Assembly: GCA_001800135.1 (NCBI GenBank)
Contig: MGUU01000010.1
Location: 51,696-115,695, forward strand
From: Elusimicrobia bacterium RIFCSPLOWO2_02_FULL_39_32
GTDB lineage: Bacteria; Elusimicrobiota; Elusimicrobia; 2-02-FULL-39-32
DNA length: 64,000 bases
Reading direction: 5' to 3'
Part shown: positions 49,868 through 58,322 of the stretch, in pieces
Layout of the letters: the number at the start of each line of letters is the position of its first letter
Position numbering within the stretch: the stretch's first letter is position 1
The notes under the pieces: generated by a model
Told to the model about the DNA's origin: nothing
The model's input: the letters and a program-made list of their open reading frames with translations, nothing else
Databases searched by the model: none
Position numbers and translations under genes: made by a program

Positions 49868-52800
49868 CTACGCGGGAGTCAATTCTGCTTTTGTTTGGGA
49901 AGGTTGCTTTTGTAATTTTACAGAAAGGATTTTGGAAATGCCGGATTCTTCCATGGTCACGCCGTATAGGATGTCCGCAGCTTCCATGGTTTTAGGGTTG
50001 TGTGTCACTGCCATGAATTGGGTCTTATCTGAGAAATGATTAACTAAATTAAGATAACGGGTTACATTTGCCGGGTCTAAGGGCGCGTCCACCTCATCTA
50101 AGATGCAGATGGGAGAAGGTTTAACCATGAAGAAAGCAAAAAGCAAGGCGATAGCGGTCAGGGTTTTTTCTCCTCCAGACAAAAGAGCGATATTTTGCAA
50201 TTTTTTTCCTGCGGGTTGAGCCACAATCTCCACCCCTGATTCTAAAATATTGGATTCATCTGTTAAAAGTAGATCCGCAACTCCGCCCACAAAAAGTTGA
50301 GAATAAACCTCCTGAAAGTTTTCACGAACTTTTAAATAGGTCTGTTTAAACTGATCTTTGGTGGTTCGGTTAATCTCAAAAATCGCTCCTCGAAGATCTT
50401 CTTTGGCTTTTAAGAGATCCTGAATTTGGGTATTTAAGAATGAAAAACGGTCTTGAAGATTTTTATATTGTTCCGGAGCTTCCAAATTCACTGAATTGGA
50501 AAGAGACTCCACTTTTTTCTTTAAACGATCTACTTCTTCAACGCTGATTGTTTCTTGCAATGAAAAATTTTCTTTTGCCTGTTCAAAGTTTAAGGCATAG
50601 GTTTCTTGCAAACGGTTTAAATGATTATTTTTTTCCGCTTCAAGAGTTCTTAAATTCAGTTCTATCTGATGCAGGAGTTCGCTTAAGGTTTTATGGGTTT
50701 CTCTTAAAGCATGCAGGGATTCTTGAATCTTAAGGTTAGATTCCTCCATTTCCCTTTTTTTATTTAGCAGGTTTTCTGCGCCGGAAGAAATTTTTTCTTT
50801 TTCAGCTTCAAGTTCTATAACTTTTTGGCTGGATTCTTTTTGCCTGAGCTGACAATTTTTTAGCTGGGACTGGCCCTCTTTAATTTCAAGTTTTGCTGTT
50901 TCAATATTTTTTTGATACTCCTCAAAATGCGCTCGCCATCCTTGAAAGACCTCTTTTTTTTTGGTTAAGTTCTCAAGAAAATTTTCCAGCCTGATTTCCG
51001 CTTCTTTGCTTTTAAGTTGGAAAGAATGTTCTTCTTCCTTTTTGGCTTCAATGGAACAGTCTAGTTCCATTCTTTTCTGTTCATGATCTTTTAAAACAAG
51101 ATTTCCTTTATTAATTTTTTCTTCAATAACATTAATTTTTTCTTTGGTTTCATGCGCGGCGTTTTGGTTAGATTGGATTTGTTCTTTTAGCCATTCTAGC
51201 TCTCGCGAGAGAAGTTTCCACTGCTCATTTTTAGAATCAAAAATTTCCTGGAAATGTTTTTTTTCTAATCTGCTTTTTTCTAAAGCTAGACCTTTTTGAT
51301 TTAAATCTTCTCTGCTTTTCTTTAAGCTACCCTCTAATTCCTGACATCTTTTTCCTGATGTCTCTATTTCCAATTTCAACTGGACACTTTCCTGATTTAA
51401 GTCTTCTTTTAACTTAAACTGATTTTGTGAAAGGGATGAAGAATGAGAGGGAATGGATTCTTGGCTCTCGGCTTCACTGAGGATGGAATCGCTTCCCCCG
51501 TCAATTAGAGCCCGGTCATAAAGGGTATTGCCTCTAAGGAAGGCTGAGCCTAAAAGATAATTTTTCAATGGATTTAATTCAGGATCGCACTGCACAAATT
51601 GCAGCAGAGAGTTTGCGTTTGGCAGGGACTGTAGATGCGGAAGGTTAATGGTTGGGATTTTTTCTAAGATAAAGCAGCAGGCTCTTCCCATGCGATTTTC
51701 TTTTATCCAGTTGAGAGCAGCTTCCGCATCTTCTAATCTTTCAAACACCAAAAAATTTAATTTGTTTCCTAAGAGCGCTTCAATCCATTGAGCGGAATTT
51801 TTTGAAACTTTTAAAAGGAGCCCGACAACCCCTTTTAAGCCCGGGAATCCTTTTTTTAAGATCGCTTCCGTGCCTTTTTTATAAGGGTGGTTTAAAAAAG
51901 TTTCAGTAAGGATTTTAGACTGAGCTTCTAGTTGAATTATTTTTTTCTCCAGAGTTTGGTAAAGCTCCTGTTCTTTTTCCTGTTCGGTTTGAAGGAGGTT
52001 GAAATTTTTTTCTAAGGAAGCTTGTTCTTGGAAAAGCTCTTCTTCTTTAGAAGTCAGAATCTTTACCGCATTCTCCGCCTCTTTTAGCTCCGAAGAAAGT
52101 TTGGTTTCTTCTGTAGAGCATTTGTCCAATTCTTTTTGATTGGAAAGAACTTCAAGTTCTTTGTGGCTGCTTAAAGAACTTAGTTTGTTGAGTTCATTTT
52201 TTAACTCCGTAGTTTCCATATTTAGTTGGAACAGCATCTCTAGTATCTCTTTTTTTGAACTTTCCAGTTTTTTCCTCTCATCTTCTTTAGATTGCCATTG
52301 ATTTTTTTCAATCAGAAAGCTCTCTTTTAATAAAGATTCTTTGCTTTCAAATTCATTCAACTCAGTTTCAGATGTTTTTAATTTTTCTTGAACGTGGGAG
52401 AGTTCATTTTGATTCTGTTGGATTTGTTCTTCTAATTTTTTTTCTTTTTGCAGGAGTTCTTGTTCCCTTTCAAGCGAATTTTTTAATTGTTGATCCGCGC
52501 TGTACATTTCTTTATCTAATTTCAGGATTGTAGAATTGTTATCGTACAGCTCTTTTTCAATTCCATCCTGTATTAAGCGATTTTGAGTCCACTCTGCTTC
52601 TGCTAGGTCAGAGTTTGTAGTGGTTTGCTCAATTTCTTTTCTGAATTCATCGCTTTTATTTTGTTTGCTCAAAATTTCTTGTTCTAAGGTTTGACATTGG
52701 TTCAGGATAAAAGAGACTTCTTTATTTTTAAGCTCCTCTTTAATTTTTTGAAAATTTTGCGCTTTTTTTGCCGCAGCTTCCAAAGAATCCATTTGCTCTT

Positions 52801-53392
52801 TAATCAAAAAAAGAATGTCATTTAAACGGCTTAAATCCAGCTCTACTTTTTCTAATTTTCTTAAAGCTTCTTCCCTGCGAACTTTGTATTTGGAAATTCC
52901 AGCAGCTTCTTCAAAAAGTTCGCGTCTTTCTTCTGCCTTGGCGTTAATCACAAAATCTACTTCGCCTTGAGCTAAGATGGAGTAGCCTTCCCCAATGCCT
53001 GTATCTAAGAAAAGGTCTCGGATGTCTTTTAAGCGGCATTGAGTTTGATTAAGGAAATATTCAGATTCTCCGCTGCGAAAGAGCTTGCGGGTTACTTCTA
53101 CTTCTGTAAAGTCAATTGGCAAAAGATGGTGGGTATTGTCAAAGGTCAGAGTTACTTCTGCTAAATTCATAGGGGCTTTTCCAGTAGATCCGGCAAAGAC
53201 TACATCCAGCATCTGTTTAGAACGCAGGGATTTAGCGGACATTTCTCCTAAACACCAGCGGAAAGCATCCACAATATTGGATTTGCCGCAACCATTTGGC
53301 CCTACAACAGCTGTGATCCCTTCTTTAAAGTCGATCACAGTCTTATTTGCGAACGATTTAAAGCCGACCATTTCTATTGTTTTTAATTGCAT
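49868..53392 (-). CDS. smc: Chromosome segregation protein SMC
   Basis: This is the 1174-residue condensin ATPase. The Walker A GPNGCGKS is at 31-38 (after LKTIEMVGFKSFANKTVIDF); long coiled coils flank a hinge around 520-660 (FPGLKGVVGLLLKVS ... LRGNTLYDRALIDGG); the ABC signature LLSGGEKT is near 1070 and Walker B/D-loop ICILDEVDAPLD near 1100. Length and architecture are normal. scpA/scpB are not in the window. A good promoter is directly upstream (53441-53469), with two foldback elements beyond it. It is probably the first gene of the smc-phosphoesterase-ompA-rib run. Confidence 0.98.
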   Translation of the reverse strand: MQLKTIEMVGFKSFANKTVIDFKEGITAVVGPNGCGKSNIVDAFRWCLGEMSAKSLRSKQMLDVVFAGSTGKAPMNLAEVTLTFDNTHHLLPIDFTEVEVTRKLFRSGESEYFLNQTQCRLKDIRDLFLDTGIGEGYSILAQGEVDFVINAKAEERRELFEEAAGISKYKVRREEALRKLEKVELDLSRLNDILFLIKEQMDSLEAAAKKAQNFQKIKEELKNKEVSFILNQCQTLEQEILSKQNKSDEFRKEIEQTTTNSDLAEAEWTQNRLIQDGIEKELYDNNSTILKLDKEMYSADQQLKNSLEREQELLQKEKKLEEQIQQNQNELSHVQEKLKTSETELNEFESKESLLKESFLIEKNQWQSKEDERKKLESSKKEILEMLFQLNMETTELKNELNKLSSLSSHKELEVLSNQKELDKCSTEETKLSSELKEAENAVKILTSKEEELFQEQASLEKNFNLLQTEQEKEQELYQTLEKKIIQLEAQSKILTETFLNHPYKKGTEAILKKGFPGLKGVVGLLLKVSKNSAQWIEALLGNKLNFLVFERLEDAEAALNWIKENRMGRACCFILEKIPTINLPHLQSLPNANSLLQFVQCDPELNPLKNYLLGSAFLRGNTLYDRALIDGGSDSILSEAESQESIPSHSSSLSQNQFKLKEDLNQESVQLKLEIETSGKRCQELEGSLKKSREDLNQKGLALEKSRLEKKHFQEIFDSKNEQWKLLSRELEWLKEQIQSNQNAAHETKEKINVIEEKINKGNLVLKDHEQKRMELDCSIEAKKEEEHSFQLKSKEAEIRLENFLENLTKKKEVFQGWRAHFEEYQKNIETAKLEIKEGQSQLKNCQLRQKESSQKVIELEAEKEKISSGAENLLNKKREMEESNLKIQESLHALRETHKTLSELLHQIELNLRTLEAEKNNHLNRLQETYALNFEQAKENFSLQETISVEEVDRLKKKVESLSNSVNLEAPEQYKNLQDRFSFLNTQIQDLLKAKEDLRGAIFEINRTTKDQFKQTYLKVRENFQEVYSQLFVGGVADLLLTDESNILESGVEIVAQPAGKKLQNIALLSGGEKTLTAIALLFAFFMVKPSPICILDEVDAPLDPANVTRYLNLVNHFSDKTQFMAVTHNPKTMEAADILYGVTMEESGISKILSVKLQKQPSQTKAELTPA

Positions 53393-53440
53393 CTTTTACC
53401 TTCCTTTTATGAATAGTGGCATTCTTTTACCATTGAGTAA

Positions 53441-53469
53441 AACATACCGAAAAAGTGCGCTTTTGTCAA
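53441..53469 (-). promoter_or_regulatory. Promoter of smc
   Basis: On the minus strand TTGACA (53469-53464) and TATGTT (53446-53441) are separated by 17 nt, 49 nt upstream of the smc ATG. The -35 is perfect and the -10 matches 4 of 6. The promoter lies about 30 nt from the end of the large foldback, so the structure could influence it. Confidence 0.7.
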
Positions 53470-53500
53470 GGGGGGTGAGAGAGAATTTTTTTAAAGCTTT

Positions 53501-53674
53501 GGTTAAACCGAGATTATGCATTAGGAAATGGAATTCTACGAAAAATATGGGTCATCTTTCGTCACAAAAAAGTTCGACCGTACCCATAAGTACGCTCTCA
53601 CTTTTTTGCGCCGAAATCTGACCCATCTTTTTCGTCTCGGTTCTCATTTCCTAATGCATAAGCTCGGTTAAACC
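53501..53674. repeat. 174-bp near-complete palindromic (foldback) element, MITE-like
   Basis: The two halves are inverted copies of each other. The outer 30-nt arms (53501-53530 and 53645-53674) match at 28 of 30 positions, including an unbroken TTATGCATTAGGAAATG/CATTTCCTAATGCATAA. A second pair (53538-53554 and 53619-53635) matches at 16 of 17, a third (53557-53573 and 53600-53616) at 15 of 17, and the centre is CGTAC-6 nt-GTACG. The whole would fold into a single hairpin of about 80 bp with two small internal bubbles. There is no coding potential. The likely class is a MITE or other foldback repeat; a structured RNA or cruciform regulatory site upstream of smc is the alternative. No target-site duplication is obvious. 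Confidence 0.85.
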
Positions 53675-53731
53675 CGTATTTTGCAATAGGACGTTGGATT
53701 CGACGACACGCAAGATTGCAAAATACAGGTT
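53671..53731. repeat. Second foldback element, adjoining and related to the first
   Basis: AACCCGTATTTTGCAAT (53671-53687) is inverted as ATTGCAAAATACAGGTT (53715-53731), 16 of 17 matching, around a 27-nt loop. It overlaps the outer end of the first foldback by 4 nt. Its left arm and loop (53683-53706) match the left arm of the first element (53518-53541) at 18 of 24 positions without gaps, so the two seem to be members of one repeat family. Confidence 0.75.
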
Positions 53732-53813
53732 AAGAGTTTTTTCCCGCATAAATAGACCAAATAAGACGCTTCCCATGATCTTTTATTGTCATAGAATAGG
53801 TTTTGGGGGACAT

Positions 53814-54227
53814 ATGTCAATCACTGAAAGAAAAGTTTTTCTTTTCCTTTTTCTCTTTTTATGTTTAGGAATTGGTCTTAAAGTTTATAGAAGCCATTTA
53901 GAAGAGCCAAAACTTAAGGTTCTTCATAATAAAGAATTTGAAGATTTAATTAAAGGATTTGAAGATAAGAGAGAACAGGCGGTTGAGCTGGATTTAAATT
54001 TAGCCTTTCAAAAAGATCTTGAATCCCTTCCTGGAATCGGTCCGAGTTTAGCTAAAGAGATCATTCAATATCGTGTTAAGAATGGAAAATTCACAAAACC
54101 AGAGGAGCTGCTTAAAGTTAAAGGCATGGGACTTATTCGTTATGAAGCGCTCAGGTCTTATTTTAAAGTCAACAACAAAAAAGGCAAGCTTTTGAAAAAA
54201 ATTAAAAAGTCAGTTAAATACAAATAG
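53814..54227 (+). CDS. comEA: ComEA-like helix-hairpin-helix protein
   Basis: I chose ATG 53814 (GGGGGA just upstream), giving 137 residues; an in-frame ATG at 53694 would start inside the second foldback and is rejected. A membrane anchor (residues 8-24, FLFLFLFLCLGIGL) precedes a ~40-residue linker and a tandem HhH module: ESLPGIGPSLAKEI (70-83) and EELLKVKGMGLIRYEAL (97-113), the DNA-binding form of ComEA. The tail is Lys-rich. In competent bacteria ComEA binds incoming double-stranded DNA at the membrane for ComEC. comEC follows after 90 nt. Confidence 0.87.
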   Translation: MSITERKVFLFLFLFLCLGIGLKVYRSHLEEPKLKVLHNKEFEDLIKGFEDKREQAVELDLNLAFQKDLESLPGIGPSLAKEIIQYRVKNGKFTKPEELLKVKGMGLIRYEALRSYFKVNNKKGKLLKKIKKSVKYK

Positions 54228-54317
54228 CCATAATCACATATCAGGGCAGCGTTCCATCAAAGGTCATGTCATTGGTATCCATGATAAAAATGTTTTTTAC
54301 GCGTTAGGGATTGGACT

Positions 54318-56678
54318 TTGAATCATCCCCCTTTTATTTTTGTTCTTCTACTATCTTTTGGCGTTGCTTTGGCGCATGTCTTAAAAGTTGGATTTGCATT
54401 TTTAATATTTCTTAATTTTATCCTTTTTCTTTTAGCCTTTTTATTCTCAAGATTTTTAAGACTTTATTATTTGTTTATTGGATTGTCTTTAATATTATTG
54501 GGAATGAACTGCACTTTTGAAAAATCAGAAAGATTAAAGGAAAGTTTAAATTTAGATTCCACTTATTTTATTGGAAGAATTTCTTCTTTTCCTTCAGAAA
54601 TCCTCTCTCCTTATGGAACAAGAGTCCGTTTTAAATTTAAATGCGATAAAAAAATAGGGAGACAGTTCTGGTTTAAGTTCAATCAGACCCTTTTAGTTTC
54701 TCTGCCTAAACCGGATTTTGATTTGCAATATGGGGATGAGCTGCTTATAAAAGGAGAGCTTAAAAAGCCTCAAGAAGCAAGGAATCCTGGAAGTTTTAAT
54801 ACAGAAGCTTATTTTGAAAGAGAAGGGATTTTTGCATTAGTTCGTCTTAAGGAAAAAAGAGATTTGCTGCTCCTTTCCAGAGGGAAAGGAAATTTTATCT
54901 TAAGCTTTATCGGAAAATTGCGCCAGGATTTGATCAAGATGATTAACAAAAATATTCCTCCTCCTCAAAATTCAGTGGTCAGCGCTTTGCTTTTAGGGGA
55001 TCAGAAAAATATCCCTTTTGAAATTAAAGATGATTTTGTGAAAAGCGGGAGCGCTCATTTGTTGGCCATTTCTGGAGGGAATATCGCGCTTCTCTCCACA
55101 CTTTTACTTTTGTTTCTAAAATGGTTTTCATTGCCTAAAAGGCTTTCCTATTTCGTTACACTGCTTGCTTTGATTTTTTATTGTCTTTTAACTGGCTGGA
55201 GCTCAAGCATTTTACGAGCAACATTCATGGCAGTCGCCTATCTTTTGGGTCTTATTTTAAAACAAGGAGGAGAAGCCATGGTCTCTTTTTCCTGGTCAGC
55301 TATTTTTATTTTAATTTTTGATCCTTTTCAACTTTTTGATCCGGGTTTTCAGTTTTCTTATATTACGGTTTTTGCTTTATTGACTCTTATTCCTCCCCAA
55401 GGAAAAAATCTTTCCGATAAACCTTTAAGAACCATTTTAGGGAAAATATTCTTTTCTTTAAAACAGATATTCTTAACCTCTTTTGTAGCATGGATTGGAG
55501 TCATGCCATTAATTGCCTATTATTTCTATCTATGGAACCCAGTAACTATTTTAGCCAACATCCTTACAGTGCCCTATTTTTCCCTTGTGATTACAGGGGG
55601 TTTTTTTTGGATTATTTTCGGCTCTTTAAATGATTTTTTCGCGGACATTTTAGGACTTTCTCTGGGGTTTTTAACTAGGACTTTAATTTGGCTATGTAAA
55701 GTTTTTGCTAGTTTCCCGTATGCCTATATCCATGTGAAGCCGCCTCCTATTTTAGCCATTTTGTTATTTTATGCGCTGATTTTTATTTATATTTTTAGAG
55801 ATTTTTTAAAAATATCCATTTTAAGATTTTTCATTTTAATTCTTTTTTTAGCCAATTTTTTATTTTGGAAAGAGTTGCTAAATTTTGACCCACAAAAACT
55901 TAAAATAACGTTCTTAGATGTTGGCCATGGAGATTCAATTTTTTTTGAATTCCCCAATAAAGCGAATCTTCTTGTAGATTGCGGCTCTGGCGGGATTTTA
56001 GACCAGGGAAGGATTACGATTGCTCCATTTTTAAGATCAAAAGGGATTAACACTCTAGATGCAATTTTGATTACTCACCCTCATCTAGACCATTATGGAG
56101 GGTTAAATATTCTTTTAAAAGAATTTAAAGTAAAGCGTTTGTTTGATAATGGAGATAGAACCTCCCATGATTATGAAACACTTTTCAAAAATCGAACGCT
56201 GGACCGTCAGATTTTAAAAGCAGGTGATCAAATCTTAGGGTTTGGCGAGGCGAGCATGGAAATCTTTTATCCTTATAAAAGCATGCTAGACGATCCAACT
56301 ATTGGACCTAATGACCAATCCATTGTTTTTAAACTTGAACTTGGACAATTTTCTCTGCTCATGGCAGGGGATATAGAAGAAAAGGCTTTGAGCCAATTAA
56401 AATATTTAAAAGAGAAATTAAAAAGTAAAATTTTAAAAATTCCTCATCATGGAAGTTATGAAAATAAGTCTGAAGAAGAATTCATAATCTATGCCGAGCC
56501 TGAAGCAGCCATTATCAGTGAATCAGAGAATAACACCTATCATCTTCCCTCGCCTCTAACTCTGAATTTTTTAAAGAATTTTGGAGTTGACATATATCAG
56601 ACAGGGCTTTGCGGTGCCATTGAATGTGCTACTGATGGAAAATTATATGAAATCAAGACAATGATCGTCTCTAACTAA
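54318..56678 (+). CDS. comEC: DNA internalisation protein ComEC/Rec2
   Basis: This 786-residue competence channel protein begins at TTG 54318; no in-frame ATG lies closer, and upstream ATGs in another frame end quickly. The N-terminal OB-fold/DUF4131 region (~60-200) is followed by the multi-helix Competence domain (~200-500), with ALLLGDQKNIPFEIKDDF and LLAISGGNIALLS. The C-terminal metallo-beta-lactamase domain starts KITFLDVGHGDSIFFEF, with zinc-type ligands HPHLDH (His587, His589, Asp591, His592). The full-length domain set suggests a working uptake channel. A terminator-like hairpin follows at 56682-56733. Confidence 0.95.
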   Translation: MNHPPFIFVLLLSFGVALAHVLKVGFAFLIFLNFILFLLAFLFSRFLRLYYLFIGLSLILLGMNCTFEKSERLKESLNLDSTYFIGRISSFPSEILSPYGTRVRFKFKCDKKIGRQFWFKFNQTLLVSLPKPDFDLQYGDELLIKGELKKPQEARNPGSFNTEAYFEREGIFALVRLKEKRDLLLLSRGKGNFILSFIGKLRQDLIKMINKNIPPPQNSVVSALLLGDQKNIPFEIKDDFVKSGSAHLLAISGGNIALLSTLLLLFLKWFSLPKRLSYFVTLLALIFYCLLTGWSSSILRATFMAVAYLLGLILKQGGEAMVSFSWSAIFILIFDPFQLFDPGFQFSYITVFALLTLIPPQGKNLSDKPLRTILGKIFFSLKQIFLTSFVAWIGVMPLIAYYFYLWNPVTILANILTVPYFSLVITGGFFWIIFGSLNDFFADILGLSLGFLTRTLIWLCKVFASFPYAYIHVKPPPILAILLFYALIFIYIFRDFLKISILRFFILILFLANFLFWKELLNFDPQKLKITFLDVGHGDSIFFEFPNKANLLVDCGSGGILDQGRITIAPFLRSKGINTLDAILITHPHLDHYGGLNILLKEFKVKRLFDNGDRTSHDYETLFKNRTLDRQILKAGDQILGFGEASMEIFYPYKSMLDDPTIGPNDQSIVFKLELGQFSLLMAGDIEEKALSQLKYLKEKLKSKILKIPHHGSYENKSEEEFIIYAEPEAAIISESENNTYHLPSPLTLNFLKNFGVDIYQTGLCGAIECATDGKLYEIKTMIVSN

Positions 56679-56681
56679 TGC

Positions 56682-56733
56682 AAAGGGATTTGTTGGTTTC
56701 TTCGCTTAGGCGACTAAACCAATAAATCTCTTT
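56682..56733. terminator. Terminator between comEC and the DUF2442 gene
   Basis: AAAGGGATTTGTTGGTTT (56682-56699) and AAACCAATAAATCTCTTT (56716-56733) pair at 16 of 18 positions, with an inner TCGC/GCGA pair in the loop. The left end has an A run and the right end a T run, so it can serve both the plus-strand comEC and the convergent minus-strand DUF4160-DUF2442 pair. Confidence 0.65.
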
Positions 56734-56771
56734 ACTTCCTTATGTTTCAATTATATTAGGATGGGATAATG

Positions 56772-57032
56772 TTAGAAACGACTGGGACGACCAGCAACGA
56801 TTCCTTCAACTGAAAGATCTTCATCAATTTCTGGCCAATGGATGCTAGCTCCCATCCCAAATATTTCGTATTTTTCTCTTTGGCGTTTAGTTGCTTTTTT
56901 TAATCTAGGATAGAATTCCAGAGGAACCCTAATTTCCCTTCCATCTGTAAGTTCAAGACAGAGAAAATCATTAGTAAAATCAATCTTCTTTGCAACAGGT
57001 TCATATTCAACTTTTTTTGCTAAAGTATTCAT
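56772..57032 (-). CDS. DUF2442-domain protein (possible antitoxin-like partner)
   Basis: This 86-residue protein shows the DUF2442 pattern: FTNDFLCLELTDGREIRVPL, then the FYPRLKKAT segment and GASIHWPEIDEDLSVEGIVAG, ending PSRF. Proteins of this family are usually encoded next to a DUF4160 protein, as here; such pairs have been proposed as toxin-antitoxin-like modules, but the activity is not established. Its ATG (57032) overlaps the end of the DUF4160 gene by 26 nt. Confidence 0.85.
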   Translation of the reverse strand: MNTLAKKVEYEPVAKKIDFTNDFLCLELTDGREIRVPLEFYPRLKKATKRQREKYEIFGMGASIHWPEIDEDLSVEGIVAGRPSRF

Positions 57033-57249
57033 CCCATCTCCTTCGGATTAACCCTTCATGTTTTGTGACCAATTGCGATGCTTTCCGTAATTCTGAAACG
57101 TTCATTCCCAAATTTCTTGCGAGCCCTACGGGTTGAATCCAAAATTTTGATAAGGCTGATTGATACTGCACATGAACGTGAGGAGGTTCCATTCTTTCAT
57201 TGGAATGAAAAAACAATCTAAATCCTTTCTCACGGCATATTGTTGGCAT
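57007..57249 (-). CDS. DUF4160-domain protein
   Basis: This 80-residue protein has the DUF4160 core: FRLFFHSNERMEPPHVHVQY (the EPPHVHV block is diagnostic) and the C-terminal LVTKHEGLIRRRWDEYF. It overlaps the DUF2442 gene by 26 nt and is the first gene of the pair. The family is thought of as part of small mobile two-gene modules. The start used is ATG 57249. Confidence 0.85.
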   Translation of the reverse strand: MPTICREKGFRLFFHSNERMEPPHVHVQYQSALSKFWIQPVGLARNLGMNVSELRKASQLVTKHEGLIRRRWDEYFSKKS

Positions 57250-57689
57250 TTACTGCTGGTATTATATCAAAGAAACAGGGCTTAATTTCTGTAAAGCTAG
57301 TAATCACTTCAAACTTACTATCGTGCTCTTACCTATCTATGTTCATTGATTCGCTGATGTGCGCGGAACGATTTTTGACCCTTTGACTTTTGAAAGAATG
57401 CGCGAAAAAATCCTAACCTCTTACGCATTCAATATTAATAGAAGTTTAACAGGAAATTAGTAAATGTCAAGGTCGGGAAAAAAGTGTTATAGTTTCGTTA
57501 CAAAGAGTTTTGAAAAAGTTTAAAACTGGGAGTAAGTTTATAAAAATGGGCTTATGCATTACATTAATTTGATCTTGTTTAGAACCAATGGTAAAATTCA
57601 GTAGATTTTGAGAAGCATTCAACATGTAGTTCCGCTTGAATATTGATAGCGCAAATATTCGGTTAAAAAGGAAGATAAATTTTTGTTAA
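57250..57689. other. Intergenic region between DUF4160 and queC
   Basis: This stretch of about 440 nt has no convincing gene. It contains TTGACATTTAC on the minus strand (a possible -35 for the DUF4160 pair near 57460-57470, with no good -10), repeated AAAAAGTTTA strings (57513-57523), and GGGCTTATGCATTACATTAA near 57548-57567, which shares GCTTATGCATTA with the foldback arm upstream of smc. It may hold a decayed copy of that element. Confidence 0.4.
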
Positions 57690-58322
57690 ATGGCAGGAAA
57701 AAGCGTGATCAGAAAAAAGGCATTGGTGGTGCTTTCAGGGGGCATAGATTCATCTGTAGTTTTGTGGTGGGCAAGATCTAGAGGTTGGAATTTGGCAACT
57801 CTTTCCTTTTATTTTAAAGGCAGAAGAAAAAAAGAGATAGAAGCTACTCAAAAACTGCGTAAACTAATTGGCTGTAAAGAAAATTTTGATCTAAATTTAT
57901 CGTTTTTAGATTCCCCAAAAAGTGAAGAGTCCTGCTATATTCCTAAAAGAAATTTAATGTATTATGGGATTGCAGCCTCTCTTGCAGAAAAAATTCAGGC
58001 AAAGTGTATCTTAGGAGGCCATTGCAAACACGATGGCAAGGTTTTTTTTGATGCAAGGGAAAATTATTTTCAATCCTTGAATCATTTAATTCAATCCGGA
58101 TCAAAAAATAAGAGAGGACCTTCCTTGCTTTTTCCCTTGATTCGTTCCAGTAAAGATGAGATTATTAAGTTAGGAGAAAAACTAAAAGTGCCATTTCAGG
58201 TTACTTGGAGCTGTTCGTTGGATGGGGCAGCGCATTGTTGGAACTGTAAGTCTTGTAAGGAGCGCGAAGATGGGTTTAAACTTGCAGGAGTAAAGGATCC
58301 GCTTTATGCAATTAAAAAATAG
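57690..58322 (+). CDS. queC: 7-Cyano-7-deazaguanine synthase
   Basis: QueC converts 7-carboxy-7-deazaguanine to preQ0 with ATP and ammonia. In the 210-residue protein the PP-loop SGGIDSS is at 16-22 and the zinc site is CSLDGAAHCWNCKSC (Cys175, 183, 186, 189). The typical ILGGHCKHDGK stretch and the DPLY C-terminus are present. It is at the short end for the family but complete. It overlaps the SDR gene by 17 nt and lies in a cluster that ends with queD. queE and folE are not in this window. Confidence 0.93.
   Translation: MAGKSVIRKKALVVLSGGIDSSVVLWWARSRGWNLATLSFYFKGRRKKEIEATQKLRKLIGCKENFDLNLSFLDSPKSEESCYIPKRNLMYYGIAASLAEKIQAKCILGGHCKHDGKVFFDARENYFQSLNHLIQSGSKNKRGPSLLFPLIRSSKDEIIKLGEKLKVPFQVTWSCSLDGAAHCWNCKSCKEREDGFKLAGVKDPLYAIKK

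Noticed and set aside
53501..53731. Possible integron attC sites in the two foldbacks (GTTAAAC strings, paired arms)
   Set aside because: GTTAAAC fits the GTTRRRY core by chance, but the matching RYYYAAC end is absent, the first foldback is far too perfectly paired for an attC site, and there is no integrase or cassette gene.
53694..53813. N-terminal extension of the comEA frame from ATG 53694
   Set aside because: It would start within the second foldback element, and the 40 extra residues do not look like a ComEA N-terminus; ATG 53814 with GGGGGA and an immediate membrane anchor is better.
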